Source of the DNA: CAYZWU01 sp964482235
GTDB taxonomy: Bacteria > Planctomycetota > B15-G4 > CAYZWU01
Length of the DNA stretch: 63,482 nt
Direction: 5' to 3'
NCBI GenBank assembly: GCA_964482235.1
Contig: CAYZWU010000033.1
Location: forward strand, 1 to 63,482
In this document: in pieces, positions 9,681-18,049 of the stretch
Numbering within the stretch: position 1 is the stretch's first letter
How the letters are laid out: every line of letters starts with the position of its first letter
The notes under the pieces: model-generated
Seen by the model: only the letters and a program-made list of their open reading frames with translations
What the model was told of the DNA's origin: nothing
The model's database searches: none
Position numbers and translations under genes: made by a program

Positions 9681-9819
9681 ATCCCCTATGCTTCAAGCAG
9701 GACCAGGTATGGAGTTAGGCTCATATGGAAGCGCTGCTGTTGGTTTGGACTACCAAGCGCTGGATGTTCTTGACTTAGAACTCCACAGGTAAAATCAAAA
9801 CGACCGAAGCATAGGGGAT
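9681..9819. repeat. 139-nt nested palindrome (structured RNA or MITE-like element)
   Basis: In the gene-free stretch 9538-10054, three inverted repeats are nested. The outer is a perfect 14-bp pair (ATCCCCTATGCTTC at 9681-9694 with its complement at 9806-9819). The middle is TGGAGTT/AACTCCA (9710-9716 with 9779-9785). The inner is AGCGC and TTGGT (9730-9734, 9740-9744) pairing with ACCAAGCGCT (9752-9761). Together they fold into one long rod with internal loops. No ORF lies inside and I saw no second copy in the window. It could be a small RNA, a leader of unknown type, or a non-autonomous mobile element; no clear target-site duplication flanks it. The remainder of the stretch shows nothing I can name. 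Confidence 0.55.
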
Positions 9820-10054
9820 GTTTAATCTTGGATTCCCGGAGTGCCTGGCCGTGGAAAACCGGGGATCACCACAGGCAGCCTGAAAGCAGCCCGCCTCAGT
9901 AATCGAGAGTCAAGATCCTGCCCTTGGTGAAGGAGAAGAATCCTTCCTTCTCCGCCGATATTCGCCTCGAGCTCCTTACCGACGCCCAAATCGATACATC
10001 TGTTTCGTTGGCCACGCTTCCGCTGGATCGAGACGGCTTGACCGACTTTGGAAT

Positions 10055-10570
10055 TCAAGGTGTGCTTGTCCGGGTTCCGTTTCGAACTTCTCCAGCTCTC
10101 CGGTGGGATCCCCATCTGATTGACAGTGTGCTCGATATCAACTCGAAGAGACTGGTTTTCAGGTGCAGGCCCATCAGGAGGACAGGGGCAAGAAAGCAGA
10201 GTGCCGGAATGAGTCCTCCCACGATCCACGCGCCTTCCCCGGAAAGGCCGGGTAAATCCACGAGGAACAGGATGAGAAGGCTCACGATCGCGGCTGAGAA
10301 CCAGTATGCCTGCATGATGACGAACAGCCATCTGGGGTGGGTTCGCACGTCGGCCGCGATTCTCCTGCGCAGCGTCTGATCGAAGCGGTTCGAAAGGCTC
10401 GGCATCTCGGCCTCGTGAAAAAAAGCGCGAAGTTCCAGGTCAGCCGTCCATTGATCGCGACACTCGTCACATCGCCCGAGATGATCCTCCCAGGCGAGCT
10501 GTTCCGCTTCGGTGGCTCCGGCGGCGATCCTATCCAGGTAGTGGCGGCTTTCCTGACAGCGCTCACTCAT
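10055..10570 (-). CDS. zinc-finger anti-sigma factor (zf-HC2 type)
   Basis: A 171-residue single-chain anti-sigma factor. Residues 1-40 hold the zinc-binding anti-sigma signature H30-x3-C34-x2-C37 (HLGRCDEC), which clamps the partner sigma factor. Two hydrophobic segments (about 80-105 and 117-137) place the rest in the inner membrane, and the C-terminus is short. The ATG overlaps the last 8 nt of the ECF sigma gene, the classical sigma/anti-sigma arrangement that keeps the two proteins in ratio. Release of the sigma factor probably follows an envelope or redox signal, but which one is not visible. Confidence 0.88.
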   Translation of the reverse strand: MSERCQESRHYLDRIAAGATEAEQLAWEDHLGRCDECRDQWTADLELRAFFHEAEMPSLSNRFDQTLRRRIAADVRTHPRWLFVIMQAYWFSAAIVSLLILFLVDLPGLSGEGAWIVGGLIPALCFLAPVLLMGLHLKTSLFELISSTLSIRWGSHRRAGEVRNGTRTSTP

Positions 10571-11210
10571 CTTCGGCCTCCCTCCTCATGGTGCGCGCAA
10601 GGCGGGCCCTTGCGCGGTGGAGGTGGGATTTGACCGTTCCCGTCCTTGTGCCAAGGTATGCGGCGATATCCGAGACGGATGCGCTCATCCAGTAGTGCAG
10701 ATACACGACCGTCCTGTACGGTTCGTCCAGGTTCTCGACGCACTCGAGAACATGATGCCGCCTCTGCCGGTCGGCGGCCGTTCTGGCCGGATCGGCATCC
10801 GCATCGGATGCCGCAACGGCGGGGAGAGCTTCCTCGCCGGCGTGGGGGAGACGGAATCGCGCCCTCTTCTTCTGCTCCATCGCCTTGTTGAAAGCGATGC
10901 GATAGAGCCACGTGGCGAAGCTGCTCTGTTTCCTGAAGGTCGAGAGCTTGCGGTAGACCTGCACGAAGACGTCCTGTGTTATATCCTCGGCCTCGGCCGA
11001 GTGGCTGGGACCCATGACGGAAGCAACCAGGCGGTGGACACGCTCCTTGTGACGGTCTACGAGGCGCTCGAAATCCCTGTTCGAACCGGTCGAGAGGAAG
11101 CTTTTGATCAGGCTGTTGTCGTCAGCGGCACGATCGCGGGCCGAACTCCCGGAATCCCACGCAGCGATCCGCCTCAGAAGGGAATCCATGCTTGCTGTGC
11201 TTGCCTGCAT
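10563..11210 (-). CDS. ECF-family RNA polymerase sigma factor
   Basis: A 215-residue sigma-70-family factor. Region 2 spans about residues 48-117 (AEDITQDVFVQVYRKLSTF..., SSFATWLYRIAFN). Region 4 covers about 162-209 (LDEPYRTVVYLHYW...ISDIAAYLG-like helix-turn-helix, KSHLHRARARL). Regions 1.1 and 3 are absent, so it is an extracytoplasmic-function type. About 40 residues precede region 2, and an internal ATG at 11189 is an alternative start. It is followed with overlap by its membrane anti-sigma factor. Its regulon is unknown; no matching promoter pair was identified in this window. Confidence 0.92.
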   Translation of the reverse strand: MQASTASMDSLLRRIAAWDSGSSARDRAADDNSLIKSFLSTGSNRDFERLVDRHKERVHRLVASVMGPSHSAEAEDITQDVFVQVYRKLSTFRKQSSFATWLYRIAFNKAMEQKKRARFRLPHAGEEALPAVAASDADADPARTAADRQRRHHVLECVENLDEPYRTVVYLHYWMSASVSDIAAYLGTRTGTVKSHLHRARARLARTMRREAEDE

Positions 11211-11280
11211 TTCGTGATCAATGCTCCGTGGGGTGTTCCGGCAACGATTATGCCAGAATCTGCATCATCGCAGTTGCGAA

Positions 11281-11724
11281 TTATTTCTCGGACCTTATCC
11301 GGTCTTCGTACTTGCGTGTGAGATTCCAGAAGAGAAGCAGGCCGAGTCCCATAAGGATCGGTATGATGCCCAGCGGCCAGAACAGGGGGACCTCCTCGAA
11401 ATCGACGAAGGGCAGGCTGCAGACGACGCCGATTCCCCCGAAAAAGAACAGGAGGCCGAGACAGAGCGCGTAGATGCGGACCCAGAGGATCCCGTTCCCC
11501 GGTGCTCCGGGATTGGCGTCCGAGTTCAAGTTCATCTGGACGAGTTTCTCGGCCAGGTCTTCATGCCCGATTTCAGCAAGCGGAATACCCTTCTCCATCG
11601 CCCTCATCCTTTCCTTGTGGATCATCTCGGAGAGCTGCAACTGCTTCCTCTCCCGCACATACTTGCCGAGGATGCCGAATCCGACAAAACCGAGAACCAG
11701 CAGTACGACACCTAGAAATTCCAT
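11281..11724 (-). CDS. small membrane protein, DUF6249-like
   Basis: A 147-residue protein with an N-terminal helix (residues 4-20), a cytoplasmic stretch containing HKERMRAMEKGIPLAE, and two C-terminal helices (about 80-100 and 113-135). The HKERMxAIEKGIP segment is typical of small proteins annotated DUF6249 that are often encoded beside ECF sigma/anti-sigma pairs. That matches its position 70 nt upstream of the sigma gene on the same strand. AGGAG lies 6 nt before the ATG. The role is unknown; a part in the same envelope-signalling unit is inference from position. Confidence 0.6.
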   Translation of the reverse strand: MEFLGVVLLVLGFVGFGILGKYVRERKQLQLSEMIHKERMRAMEKGIPLAEIGHEDLAEKLVQMNLNSDANPGAPGNGILWVRIYALCLGLLFFFGGIGVVCSLPFVDFEEVPLFWPLGIIPILMGLGLLLFWNLTRKYEDRIRSEK

Positions 11725-12094
11725 GACAGTCTCCTTTCGCCTTCGTTCTGGTCGACATCCTTTGGATGGTTCGACTCTCGATCCGGTTGCAGGAGAATGA
11801 TCTCGAAATCAGAGTTCAGCTGAAGAAACGATCCGTTCGCGCTCGAGCATTATTCACGCGGTAGCGGTACTGTTCTCCTGCGGGGATTCCGGAGCAACCA
11901 TAGGTGACCTGGCCGACGCCCGACAGGAATAGGATTGAGAAATCATTCCGTGAAGGATACTTTTCGCGGGAGAAGGCAGATGCATGGCAAACGGTGCATG
12001 GAGCCTTGGTTCCTTAGTGAGCCGAAACCGGCAGGGCCACTGCTCGATGCCTGCAAGCTGTCCTTGAGATAAACCAAAAAGGGAGTCATCAAGA
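11725..12094. other. divergent intergenic region
   Basis: 370 nt between the leftward DUF6249-like gene and the rightward S9 peptidase gene. It must carry promoters for both, but I could not point to a convincing -35/-10 pair or operator. No ORF with coding character and no tRNA-like fold was found. A GGGAG element 9 nt before 12095 is the ribosome binding site of the peptidase gene. Confidence 0.4.
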
Positions 12095-14164
12095 ATGCGA
12101 ACCAGCTCCATCGTCCTGTGCATCACTGCGTTCTGGCTGCTGGGCATGATTGACGCCCCTGATATCCACGCTCGGGATCGGGATGAAAAGATTCTCGAGA
12201 AAGCCGAATCGCAGCTACGTGCAATCTACGAGAGAGGCGAGTTCCGCGCCCGGAGATTTCGCGGCGAATGGCTCCCGGACAGCTCGGGTTATACTGTTCG
12301 GGAGTCCGTTCCCGGGAAGAAGAAACCGGTGCTGGTCCGCTACGATGCAGCCAGCGGCGAACGGACCGTGCTGGACGTGGACCGAAAGGAGGACCGCCGC
12401 AGTTCCGGAAACAGATCACCGGACGGACAGAGAACCGTCTTCTCCAGGAAGGGAAACCTGCACGTGCGCGGTCCGGGCAGCGACCGGACGATCCAGCTCA
12501 CGCAGACCGGGAATGAGGACGGGATCTCGAACGGAAGGGCTGTCTGGAGCCCCGATGGCAATCGGATAGCCTTCGTGGAAAACGACTTCTCCGGGATCAG
12601 GCTCAGGAAGGAGCTGGTGCCGGGCGATCCATCCTATCCGGGTGTGAGAGAAACTCGGTTTGCCCGGGTTGGCGAGGCCATTGCCAGGCTGCGCGTCGGT
12701 ATTGTTGATTCCCGGGGAGGCGAGACGCGCTGGATGGACATCGCCCAGCCGGAGGATGGCTTCTACCTGGGACAGGTCAGCTGGGCCGGGAATCCCGACG
12801 AGCTGCTGGTCGAGAAGCTGAGCCGCTTCAGGAACGAGCGCCGGTTCGACCTCTTCGACGTGAACAGCGGCGACGGGACCTGCATCTTTCATGAAACCGA
12901 TCCTGCGTGGGTCGTTGCCAGCTATCACAAGAATTCCGGTCTCCAGTGGTTCCGCGGGGGACAGGCTTTTCTCGTTCTCAGCGAGAAGGACGGCTGGCGC
13001 CACGCCTACGTCTGCTCGCGCGACGGCAAGGAGCAGAAACTGATCACTCCCGGCAGGTTCGACATCATCGAGCGCGCCGTGATCGAGGCGGCAGAGGAGT
13101 GGTTCTACTACTACGCGTCGCCTGGCAATGCCACGCGGAAGTATCTCTACCGCGTACGGCTCGATGGAACGGCCAGGCCCGAGCTGATCACTCCTCCCGC
13201 TCAGCCCGGAACCCACAGCTACGACTTTTCCCCTGATGCCAGGTGGGCGTTTCACACCTGGTCGACCTTCGACAGTCCGCCGATCACCGAGCTCGTGAGC
13301 CTGCCCGACCACCGGGTCGTGCGCGTGCTCGAGGACAATGCGGAACTCCGCAGGAAAGCGGAAGCCGCAATATCACGCCCCACGGAGTTCCTGAAGATCG
13401 AGATCGACGGCGGCATCACCATGGACGCCTGGATGATCAAGCCCCGCGATATCGATCCATTACGGAAATATCCCGTTCTCGTCTACGTGTACGGGGAGCC
13501 GCACGCGCAGACCGTTCTGGATGCCTGGGGAATCGTTCATGCCGATTACCATCGCCTGATCGCCGACCTGGGTTACATCGTCGTGTCGATCGACAACAGG
13601 GGTACGCCGGCGCCGAAGGGAGCTGCATGGCGACGGGCCGTCTTCGGTAGCCTGGGGCCGCTCTCCACAAGCGAGCAGGCTGCCGGAGTGAGGTCCTTCG
13701 CCCGTCTCCGGCCCTACGTCGATCTGTCGCGGGTGGGCATCTGGGGATGGAGCGGCGGCGGTTCCAACACCCTCAACGCGATGTTTCGCGAGCCCGATCT
13801 CTACAGCATGGGGATCGCCGTTGCGCCCAAGCCGCAGCCGCACCTCTACAACGCCTGGTTCCAGGAGATCTACATGGAGACCCGCGAAACGAATCCGGAG
13901 GGGTATCGCCGGTCGGCTCCGATCAACTTTGCCGAGGGCCTGAAGGGAGATCTCCTGATCGTTCATGGCACGGGCGAGACCAACACGCACCTCCAGATCA
14001 CGGAGGGCCTGGTCGACCGCCTCATCGAGCTGGGCAAGAAGTTCGATTACATGGCTTACCCAAACCGCAACCACGGCCTCCACGAGGGAAAGGGAACGGC
14101 GGTGCACCTGCGGATGCTGATGGTGCGGTACCTGCTCGATCACCTCGAACCCGGGCCGAGCTAA
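12095..14164 (+). CDS. S9 family peptidase (DPP IV-like), Glu in place of catalytic Asp
   Basis: A 689-residue exported serine peptidase with a signal peptide (about 1-26). An N-terminal beta-propeller includes the AVWSPDGNRIAF type of repeat, and the C-terminal alpha/beta-hydrolase domain starts near 430. The nucleophile is S553 in GWSGGG and the histidine is H660 in NRNHGLHEG. The acid position of the family (first D of HGTxDDNVH) reads HGTGETNTH, so E628 replaces Asp and T629 follows. Glutamate can serve in some hydrolases, so activity is likely but not certain. It probably cleaves dipeptides from peptide N-termini in the periplasm. It converges on the NlpC-like gene with a few bases of overlap at the stops. 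Confidence 0.9.
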   Translation: MRTSSIVLCITAFWLLGMIDAPDIHARDRDEKILEKAESQLRAIYERGEFRARRFRGEWLPDSSGYTVRESVPGKKKPVLVRYDAASGERTVLDVDRKEDRRSSGNRSPDGQRTVFSRKGNLHVRGPGSDRTIQLTQTGNEDGISNGRAVWSPDGNRIAFVENDFSGIRLRKELVPGDPSYPGVRETRFARVGEAIARLRVGIVDSRGGETRWMDIAQPEDGFYLGQVSWAGNPDELLVEKLSRFRNERRFDLFDVNSGDGTCIFHETDPAWVVASYHKNSGLQWFRGGQAFLVLSEKDGWRHAYVCSRDGKEQKLITPGRFDIIERAVIEAAEEWFYYYASPGNATRKYLYRVRLDGTARPELITPPAQPGTHSYDFSPDARWAFHTWSTFDSPPITELVSLPDHRVVRVLEDNAELRRKAEAAISRPTEFLKIEIDGGITMDAWMIKPRDIDPLRKYPVLVYVYGEPHAQTVLDAWGIVHADYHRLIADLGYIVVSIDNRGTPAPKGAAWRRAVFGSLGPLSTSEQAAGVRSFARLRPYVDLSRVGIWGWSGGGSNTLNAMFREPDLYSMGIAVAPKPQPHLYNAWFQEIYMETRETNPEGYRRSAPINFAEGLKGDLLIVHGTGETNTHLQITEGLVDRLIELGKKFDYMAYPNRNHGLHEGKGTAVHLRMLMVRYLLDHLEPGPS

Positions 14165-15543
14165 TGGCGCGGGTTCGAAAACTCGCGCAGCGTGAAGGAT
14201 CGCCTGGCTGACATCTTCCTGCCGTCAGTCCAGACGACCTCGAGCGTGTAGGTCGCCGCCAGGATACCCTCCATCGGTAGATCGTCGGTCTGGAAGCATT
14301 CGATCGAGAACTCGATCGGGTAGCGCTTGCCGTGCAGCGTGAATTTGCCTGTAACCTTCGCAGTGATCCCGCGGGCGGCGAACTTCCGGCCGCCTGTCTC
14401 GTAGGTGCCGTTCTCGATGTTCAGGTCGGAAAGCTCGAGCTTCTCGAACTCCTGATCGTAGGCGCCGAAGCCGATGATCATGTCGAGAGCCGTCAGTCCG
14501 GACTCGTGGATTTTCTCCGTGATCATCTCCTTGCCCTGAGCGTTGCTGATCACCTGCAGGGCGATCTTCCCGCCATCCGTGTGCGATAGCCCCCGCGTGA
14601 CCGTGCGCTCGCGCGGAGACCGCGTCTGCTTAACATCGTAGCGGGCCCACTCGCCGGATACGGCCTTCATCAGCCGGATGGGGATCCCGGCCGTGGAATC
14701 GCGGTTTTTGCCAGGGGCCGCTTTCCAGGTGCCGGGCGCATCTTCCTTCCTAATGGAAAAGTCAGGCTTCGAGAAGTCGATGTGGACCCATCTCGGGTCG
14801 AGTGGCTTGTACCGCATGGGAAAAAAGTTCTGCCGCCGCAAGTCCTTGGCCTTGCGAACGGTCTCCTTGACACGCCAGGTGCCGGCCTCGTAGTAGCGTA
14901 TCGACTCGCGGCTCTCGTCGGTGAACTCCTTGAAGATGACGACGTGCCCGTCGAGCTTGTTGAGGAGATCGCCGGGCAGGAGCTCGTCATAGCTCTTCAG
15001 CCTGTAGCAGAGGCCTGCCATGGAAAGGGACGTCTGCTTCTGGGGCAGGTCGAGGCAGCGCGATACGAGGCCCGAGCAGTCGACACCTACCGTGTAGCGA
15101 CTCCCCCGCGCCTCGCCCGACGTGTGGGCGTGCCCCGCAAAGGCGCCCTTCTTCACGTACTCGTCGAACTTCTCGATCGTGCAGAATCCGCCCCAGCTGT
15201 AGGGGACGCCCACGTTCTCCCTGCCGTCGGCGTGCCAGCCGTCCTTGCAGAAGGAGATGTCTGGCGTGTCGACCTGAATCCCGTCAGGGTCCTTGCCGTG
15301 AAAGACGTTCTCGTCCGTTGCGCGCCACTTGTAGGTGGCATAGGCTTCGGCGATCGCCAGGATCCTGGAGCGAAGCTGATCCTGCCTGGTGCTTCCTGTC
15401 CCCTCGTTCCGTGCTGGAGGATCCTGAATCGCTCCTTGCTGTTCCGAGGCCGGTAGTGACGAAACCAGCAGCGCAATGCAGAGAGCAGCCGAAACCCCTG
15501 CATGGAAGCAAAACCGAAAAATGAACCCCTTGTTCGTCTTCAT
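14161..15543 (-). CDS. exported NlpC/P60-like protein with C-terminal DUF
   Basis: A 460-residue secreted protein from the ATG at 15543, which has a GGGAG site; the longer frame adds 12 unlikely residues. A signal peptide occupies about 1-33. The middle carries the GVDCSGLVSRCL block (catalytic Cys of the NlpC/P60 papain fold), a GDLLNKLDGHVVIF block with the histidine, and a substrate-binding VPYSWGGF segment. About 200 residues follow with no recognised motif. NlpC/P60 enzymes cut peptidoglycan stem peptides, and here the secreted location fits that. The specificity and the role of the tail are unknown. Its stop overlaps that of the convergent S9 peptidase. Confidence 0.72.
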   Translation of the reverse strand: MKTNKGFIFRFCFHAGVSAALCIALLVSSLPASEQQGAIQDPPARNEGTGSTRQDQLRSRILAIAEAYATYKWRATDENVFHGKDPDGIQVDTPDISFCKDGWHADGRENVGVPYSWGGFCTIEKFDEYVKKGAFAGHAHTSGEARGSRYTVGVDCSGLVSRCLDLPQKQTSLSMAGLCYRLKSYDELLPGDLLNKLDGHVVIFKEFTDESRESIRYYEAGTWRVKETVRKAKDLRRQNFFPMRYKPLDPRWVHIDFSKPDFSIRKEDAPGTWKAAPGKNRDSTAGIPIRLMKAVSGEWARYDVKQTRSPRERTVTRGLSHTDGGKIALQVISNAQGKEMITEKIHESGLTALDMIIGFGAYDQEFEKLELSDLNIENGTYETGGRKFAARGITAKVTGKFTLHGKRYPIEFSIECFQTDDLPMEGILAATYTLEVVWTDGRKMSARRSFTLREFSNPRH

Positions 15544-15788
15544 GAGCTTTCTCCCGCTCTCGCACGTTTCGGGTGCCATGCCTTGTCAACTCGATGCGGT
15601 AGGGATTCGTCTGCGCATCAGAGAGATGGTTTTTGATGAGGTATGATGGAAATCCGTCTCCCGCTCAGGGGCGCCAAGATTTAGATCTGGATATGTATTT
15701 GATCCGAGTCGTTGCACTATTCTTGGCTGTTATTATTTTTTTTCGATCAACGGATGATCGAGATCGGAGACAGGATGTTCTGCCTCCT

Positions 15789-16043
15789 TTACTTGCCATA
15801 GATGCCGCGCAGGTCGTCCAGAAACCGCCGAAAGTCGACGATCTCTCCCTCCGGATATCCGTAGTACTCCTTCCACTTCGCAGTCTCGGAGCGGACCTCC
15901 TCGAGAGTGACGGCTTTCTCGATCGACTTCAGCATGGATGAGAGCATGAAGTCTGAAAAGACAAAGGTGTAGTACGGCCAGGCCATGAAGGGGCTGGCGC
16001 TCCAGATGGCCTTGTGGATCGATCTGCCGCCCGGTTCGATCAA
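15789..16043 (-). CDS. small hypothetical ORF downstream of the efflux permease
   Basis: An 84-codon frame from a TTG at 16043, 25 nt past the permease stop and in the same frame as it (the intervening stop is TAG). The sequence is coding-like: an aromatic stretch AWPYYTFVFSDFM, then an amphipathic helix and a tail EIVDFRRFLDDLRGIYGK. No family is recognised and no ribosome binding site precedes it. It may be the remnant of a larger gene whose start was replaced, or a real small protein of the efflux operon. The flank 15544-15788 shows no gene. Confidence 0.35.
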   Translation of the reverse strand: MIEPGGRSIHKAIWSASPFMAWPYYTFVFSDFMLSSMLKSIEKAVTLEEVRSETAKWKEYYGYPEGEIVDFRRFLDDLRGIYGK

Positions 16044-16067
16044 CCGGATCTGTCGAGACCGGGCAGG

Positions 16068-17336
16068 CTACTCGTGGCGCAGAGCAACGATGGGATCGAC
16101 CTTGGCCGCGTTGATCGCCGGGTAGAGCCCGAAGATGATTCCGATCGTCATGCTGATGAAGAGCGGGAGCAGGACGCCCTGCAGCGTGATGACGGTGGCC
16201 ATGCCGGTGAAGTAGGTGATGAGAAAGGGGATGAGCATCCCGATCCCCAGGCCGATGTGCCCGCCCACCGTGGAGAGCACGACCGTCTCGATGAGGAACT
16301 GGAGCACGATCTGCCTCTTCTTGGCCCCGATCGCCCGGCGGATGCCGATCTCCCGGGTTCGCTCGGTGACCGAGGCGAGCATGATGTTCATGATCCCGAT
16401 CCCGCCCACGAGAAGGCTGATTCCCGCGATGGAGCCAAGCACGATGTTGAACGTCCGCTTGGTGGCCTCGGCCTGCTTCAGCAGGGCGAGGGGGACGCTC
16501 ACCGTGTAGTCCTTCTTCTTGTGGGTCCGCTCCAGCATCCTCTCGATGCCCGACGCGGCCGCCTCGACCTCTTCCACGTCGGCGACCTGGACGATGATCT
16601 GGTGCAGCTCGACCATCTCCCTCTCGTAGCTGCCTGACGACCGCTTCGTGAAGATGTCACCGAAATACTTGCGCGCCACCTCGATGGGGATGTAGACGTC
16701 GACCTCCTGGTCGGGGATCTGGATGTTTCCGGCCTGCCCGCTCTCGCTCTTCACGATGCCGATCACCTCGAACTGATCGAGCCCGATGCGGATCGACTGG
16801 CCGATGGTGCTCTCCGTTGCCAGGATCTTCCGCGCCCCGAACTCGGTGAGCACGGCGACGGGGGCCAGCTTGTTTTCGTCGGAGTCAAGGATGATGCGGC
16901 CGGCGATGATGTCGCGGGGCACGAGCCGGAACCAGGATGGTGTGGTTCCCACCACCCGGAGCTCCATCGCTCTCTCGCCCAGGCGGGTGTTCCGACGCAT
17001 GATCTTGACGGGTGCGGTCTCCTTGATGTTCTCGAAGCTCTGGGAGATCCTCTCCTGATCCAGGTAGGTCAATCCGTAGATGCTCATGTGGGAGCGCTGG
17101 GTGGAGGACTGCTCGTCCTCGGCGGCCTTGACGGCCGAGATGATGATGTTGTTGCTTCCCAGCTTGCGGATCTGTTCCAGGGCTTCCTTGCTGGCACCTT
17201 CGCCCACGGCGAGCATGGCCATGACGCTTCCCACGCCGAAGACGACGCCCAGCATCGTCAGGAACGAGCGCAGCTTGTGGAGCATCAGGTTCTCGATGCC
17301 CAGCAGGATGTTTCTCATGACCCTGGTCTGTTTCAT
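16068..17336 (-). CDS. MacB-type ABC transporter permease (FtsX domain)
   Basis: A 422-residue membrane protein. One N-terminal helix (SFLTMLGVVFGVGSVMAMLAV, residues 24-44) is followed by a large periplasmic MacB-PCD domain, then three C-terminal helices of the FtsX domain with the RTREIGIRRAIGAKKRQI coupling segment. It lacks a fused ATPase, which is encoded just upstream and overlaps by ATGA. MacB-type systems do not transport through the membrane; they use ATP hydrolysis to drive substrate from periplasm out through a TolC-like duct (mechanotransmission). Macrolides, peptides, lipoproteins or siderophores are known cargos of relatives. It is fourth in the TolC/MFP/ATPase/permease operon. 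Confidence 0.92.
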   Translation of the reverse strand: MKQTRVMRNILLGIENLMLHKLRSFLTMLGVVFGVGSVMAMLAVGEGASKEALEQIRKLGSNNIIISAVKAAEDEQSSTQRSHMSIYGLTYLDQERISQSFENIKETAPVKIMRRNTRLGERAMELRVVGTTPSWFRLVPRDIIAGRIILDSDENKLAPVAVLTEFGARKILATESTIGQSIRIGLDQFEVIGIVKSESGQAGNIQIPDQEVDVYIPIEVARKYFGDIFTKRSSGSYEREMVELHQIIVQVADVEEVEAAASGIERMLERTHKKKDYTVSVPLALLKQAEATKRTFNIVLGSIAGISLLVGGIGIMNIMLASVTERTREIGIRRAIGAKKRQIVLQFLIETVVLSTVGGHIGLGIGMLIPFLITYFTGMATVITLQGVLLPLFISMTIGIIFGLYPAINAAKVDPIVALRHE

Positions 17337-18049
17337 GCGGCACCTGCCTCGATCTGGTCGATCATGCCGTCGATCATGTGGAGCTTGTTCCCGGCGTACG
17401 CAGCGATGTTGGATTCGTGCGTCACCATGATGATGGTCTTTCCCTGAGCGTTCAGGTCGCTCAGGATCTCCATGATCTGCTCGCCCGTGTTCGAGTCCAG
17501 GTTCCCCGTTGGCTCGTCGGCGAAGATCACCTGCGGATCGTTCGCCAGGGCCCGGGCAATCGCCACACGCTGCAGCTGTCCGCCGGACAGCTCGGTGGGC
17601 CGGTGATCAACCCTGTCCGCGAGTCCCACCTGATCCGCCAGCTCCTTCGCCCGCTTTTCGCTTCGTACCGCGTCCCACCCCAGATAGTAGAGCGGAAGCT
17701 CGATGTTGCGCTGCACGTTCAGCTGAGGGATCAGGTTGAAGCTCTGGAAGATGAAGCCGAGATGCTTGAGGCGAAGCTCGCTCAGGGCATCGTCATCGAG
17801 GCGGCTCACGTCCCGGCCCTCGAGGAAGTAGAAACCGCCTGTAAGCCGGTCCAGGCAGCCGAGGATGTTCATCATGGTGCTCTTGCCCGAGCCGCTGGGC
17901 CCCATGATGGCCCAGAAGCTGCCCTGCTCGAAGGCCATGTTGATGCCGTCGAGAGCCTGGACCTCCTGCGTACCCATCCGGTAGACCTTGCGGGCGTTTT
18001 CGAGCCGGATGATCCCTTCCCCCTTGACGGGTGGCGTCCTGTCGCCCAT
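17333..18049 (-). CDS. MacB/LolD-type ABC transporter ATPase
   Basis: A 238-residue nucleotide-binding subunit with Walker A GPSGSGKS, Q-loop FQSFNLIP, signature LSGGQLQRVAIARAL, Walker B VIFADEPTGNLDS and H-loop MVTHE. It is of the MacB/LolD clade and powers the FtsX-type permease encoded downstream. The ATG directly follows the stop (TAG) of the membrane-fusion gene, and its own stop overlaps the permease start, so translation is coupled along the operon. Confidence 0.95.
   Translation of the reverse strand: MGDRTPPVKGEGIIRLENARKVYRMGTQEVQALDGINMAFEQGSFWAIMGPSGSGKSTMMNILGCLDRLTGGFYFLEGRDVSRLDDDALSELRLKHLGFIFQSFNLIPQLNVQRNIELPLYYLGWDAVRSEKRAKELADQVGLADRVDHRPTELSGGQLQRVAIARALANDPQVIFADEPTGNLDSNTGEQIMEILSDLNAQGKTIIMVTHESNIAAYAGNKLHMIDGMIDQIEAGAA

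Noticed and set aside
11740..11800. tRNA T-arm-like GGTTCGACTC
   Set aside because: The flanking bases do not pair as a T stem and no acceptor or anticodon arm is nearby.
15789..16043. Frame continuing past the MacB-like permease stop as a readthrough or recoding case
   Set aside because: The stop is TAG and the permease already ends with the normal family C-terminus (VALRHE), so the in-frame continuation is treated as a separate doubtful ORF.
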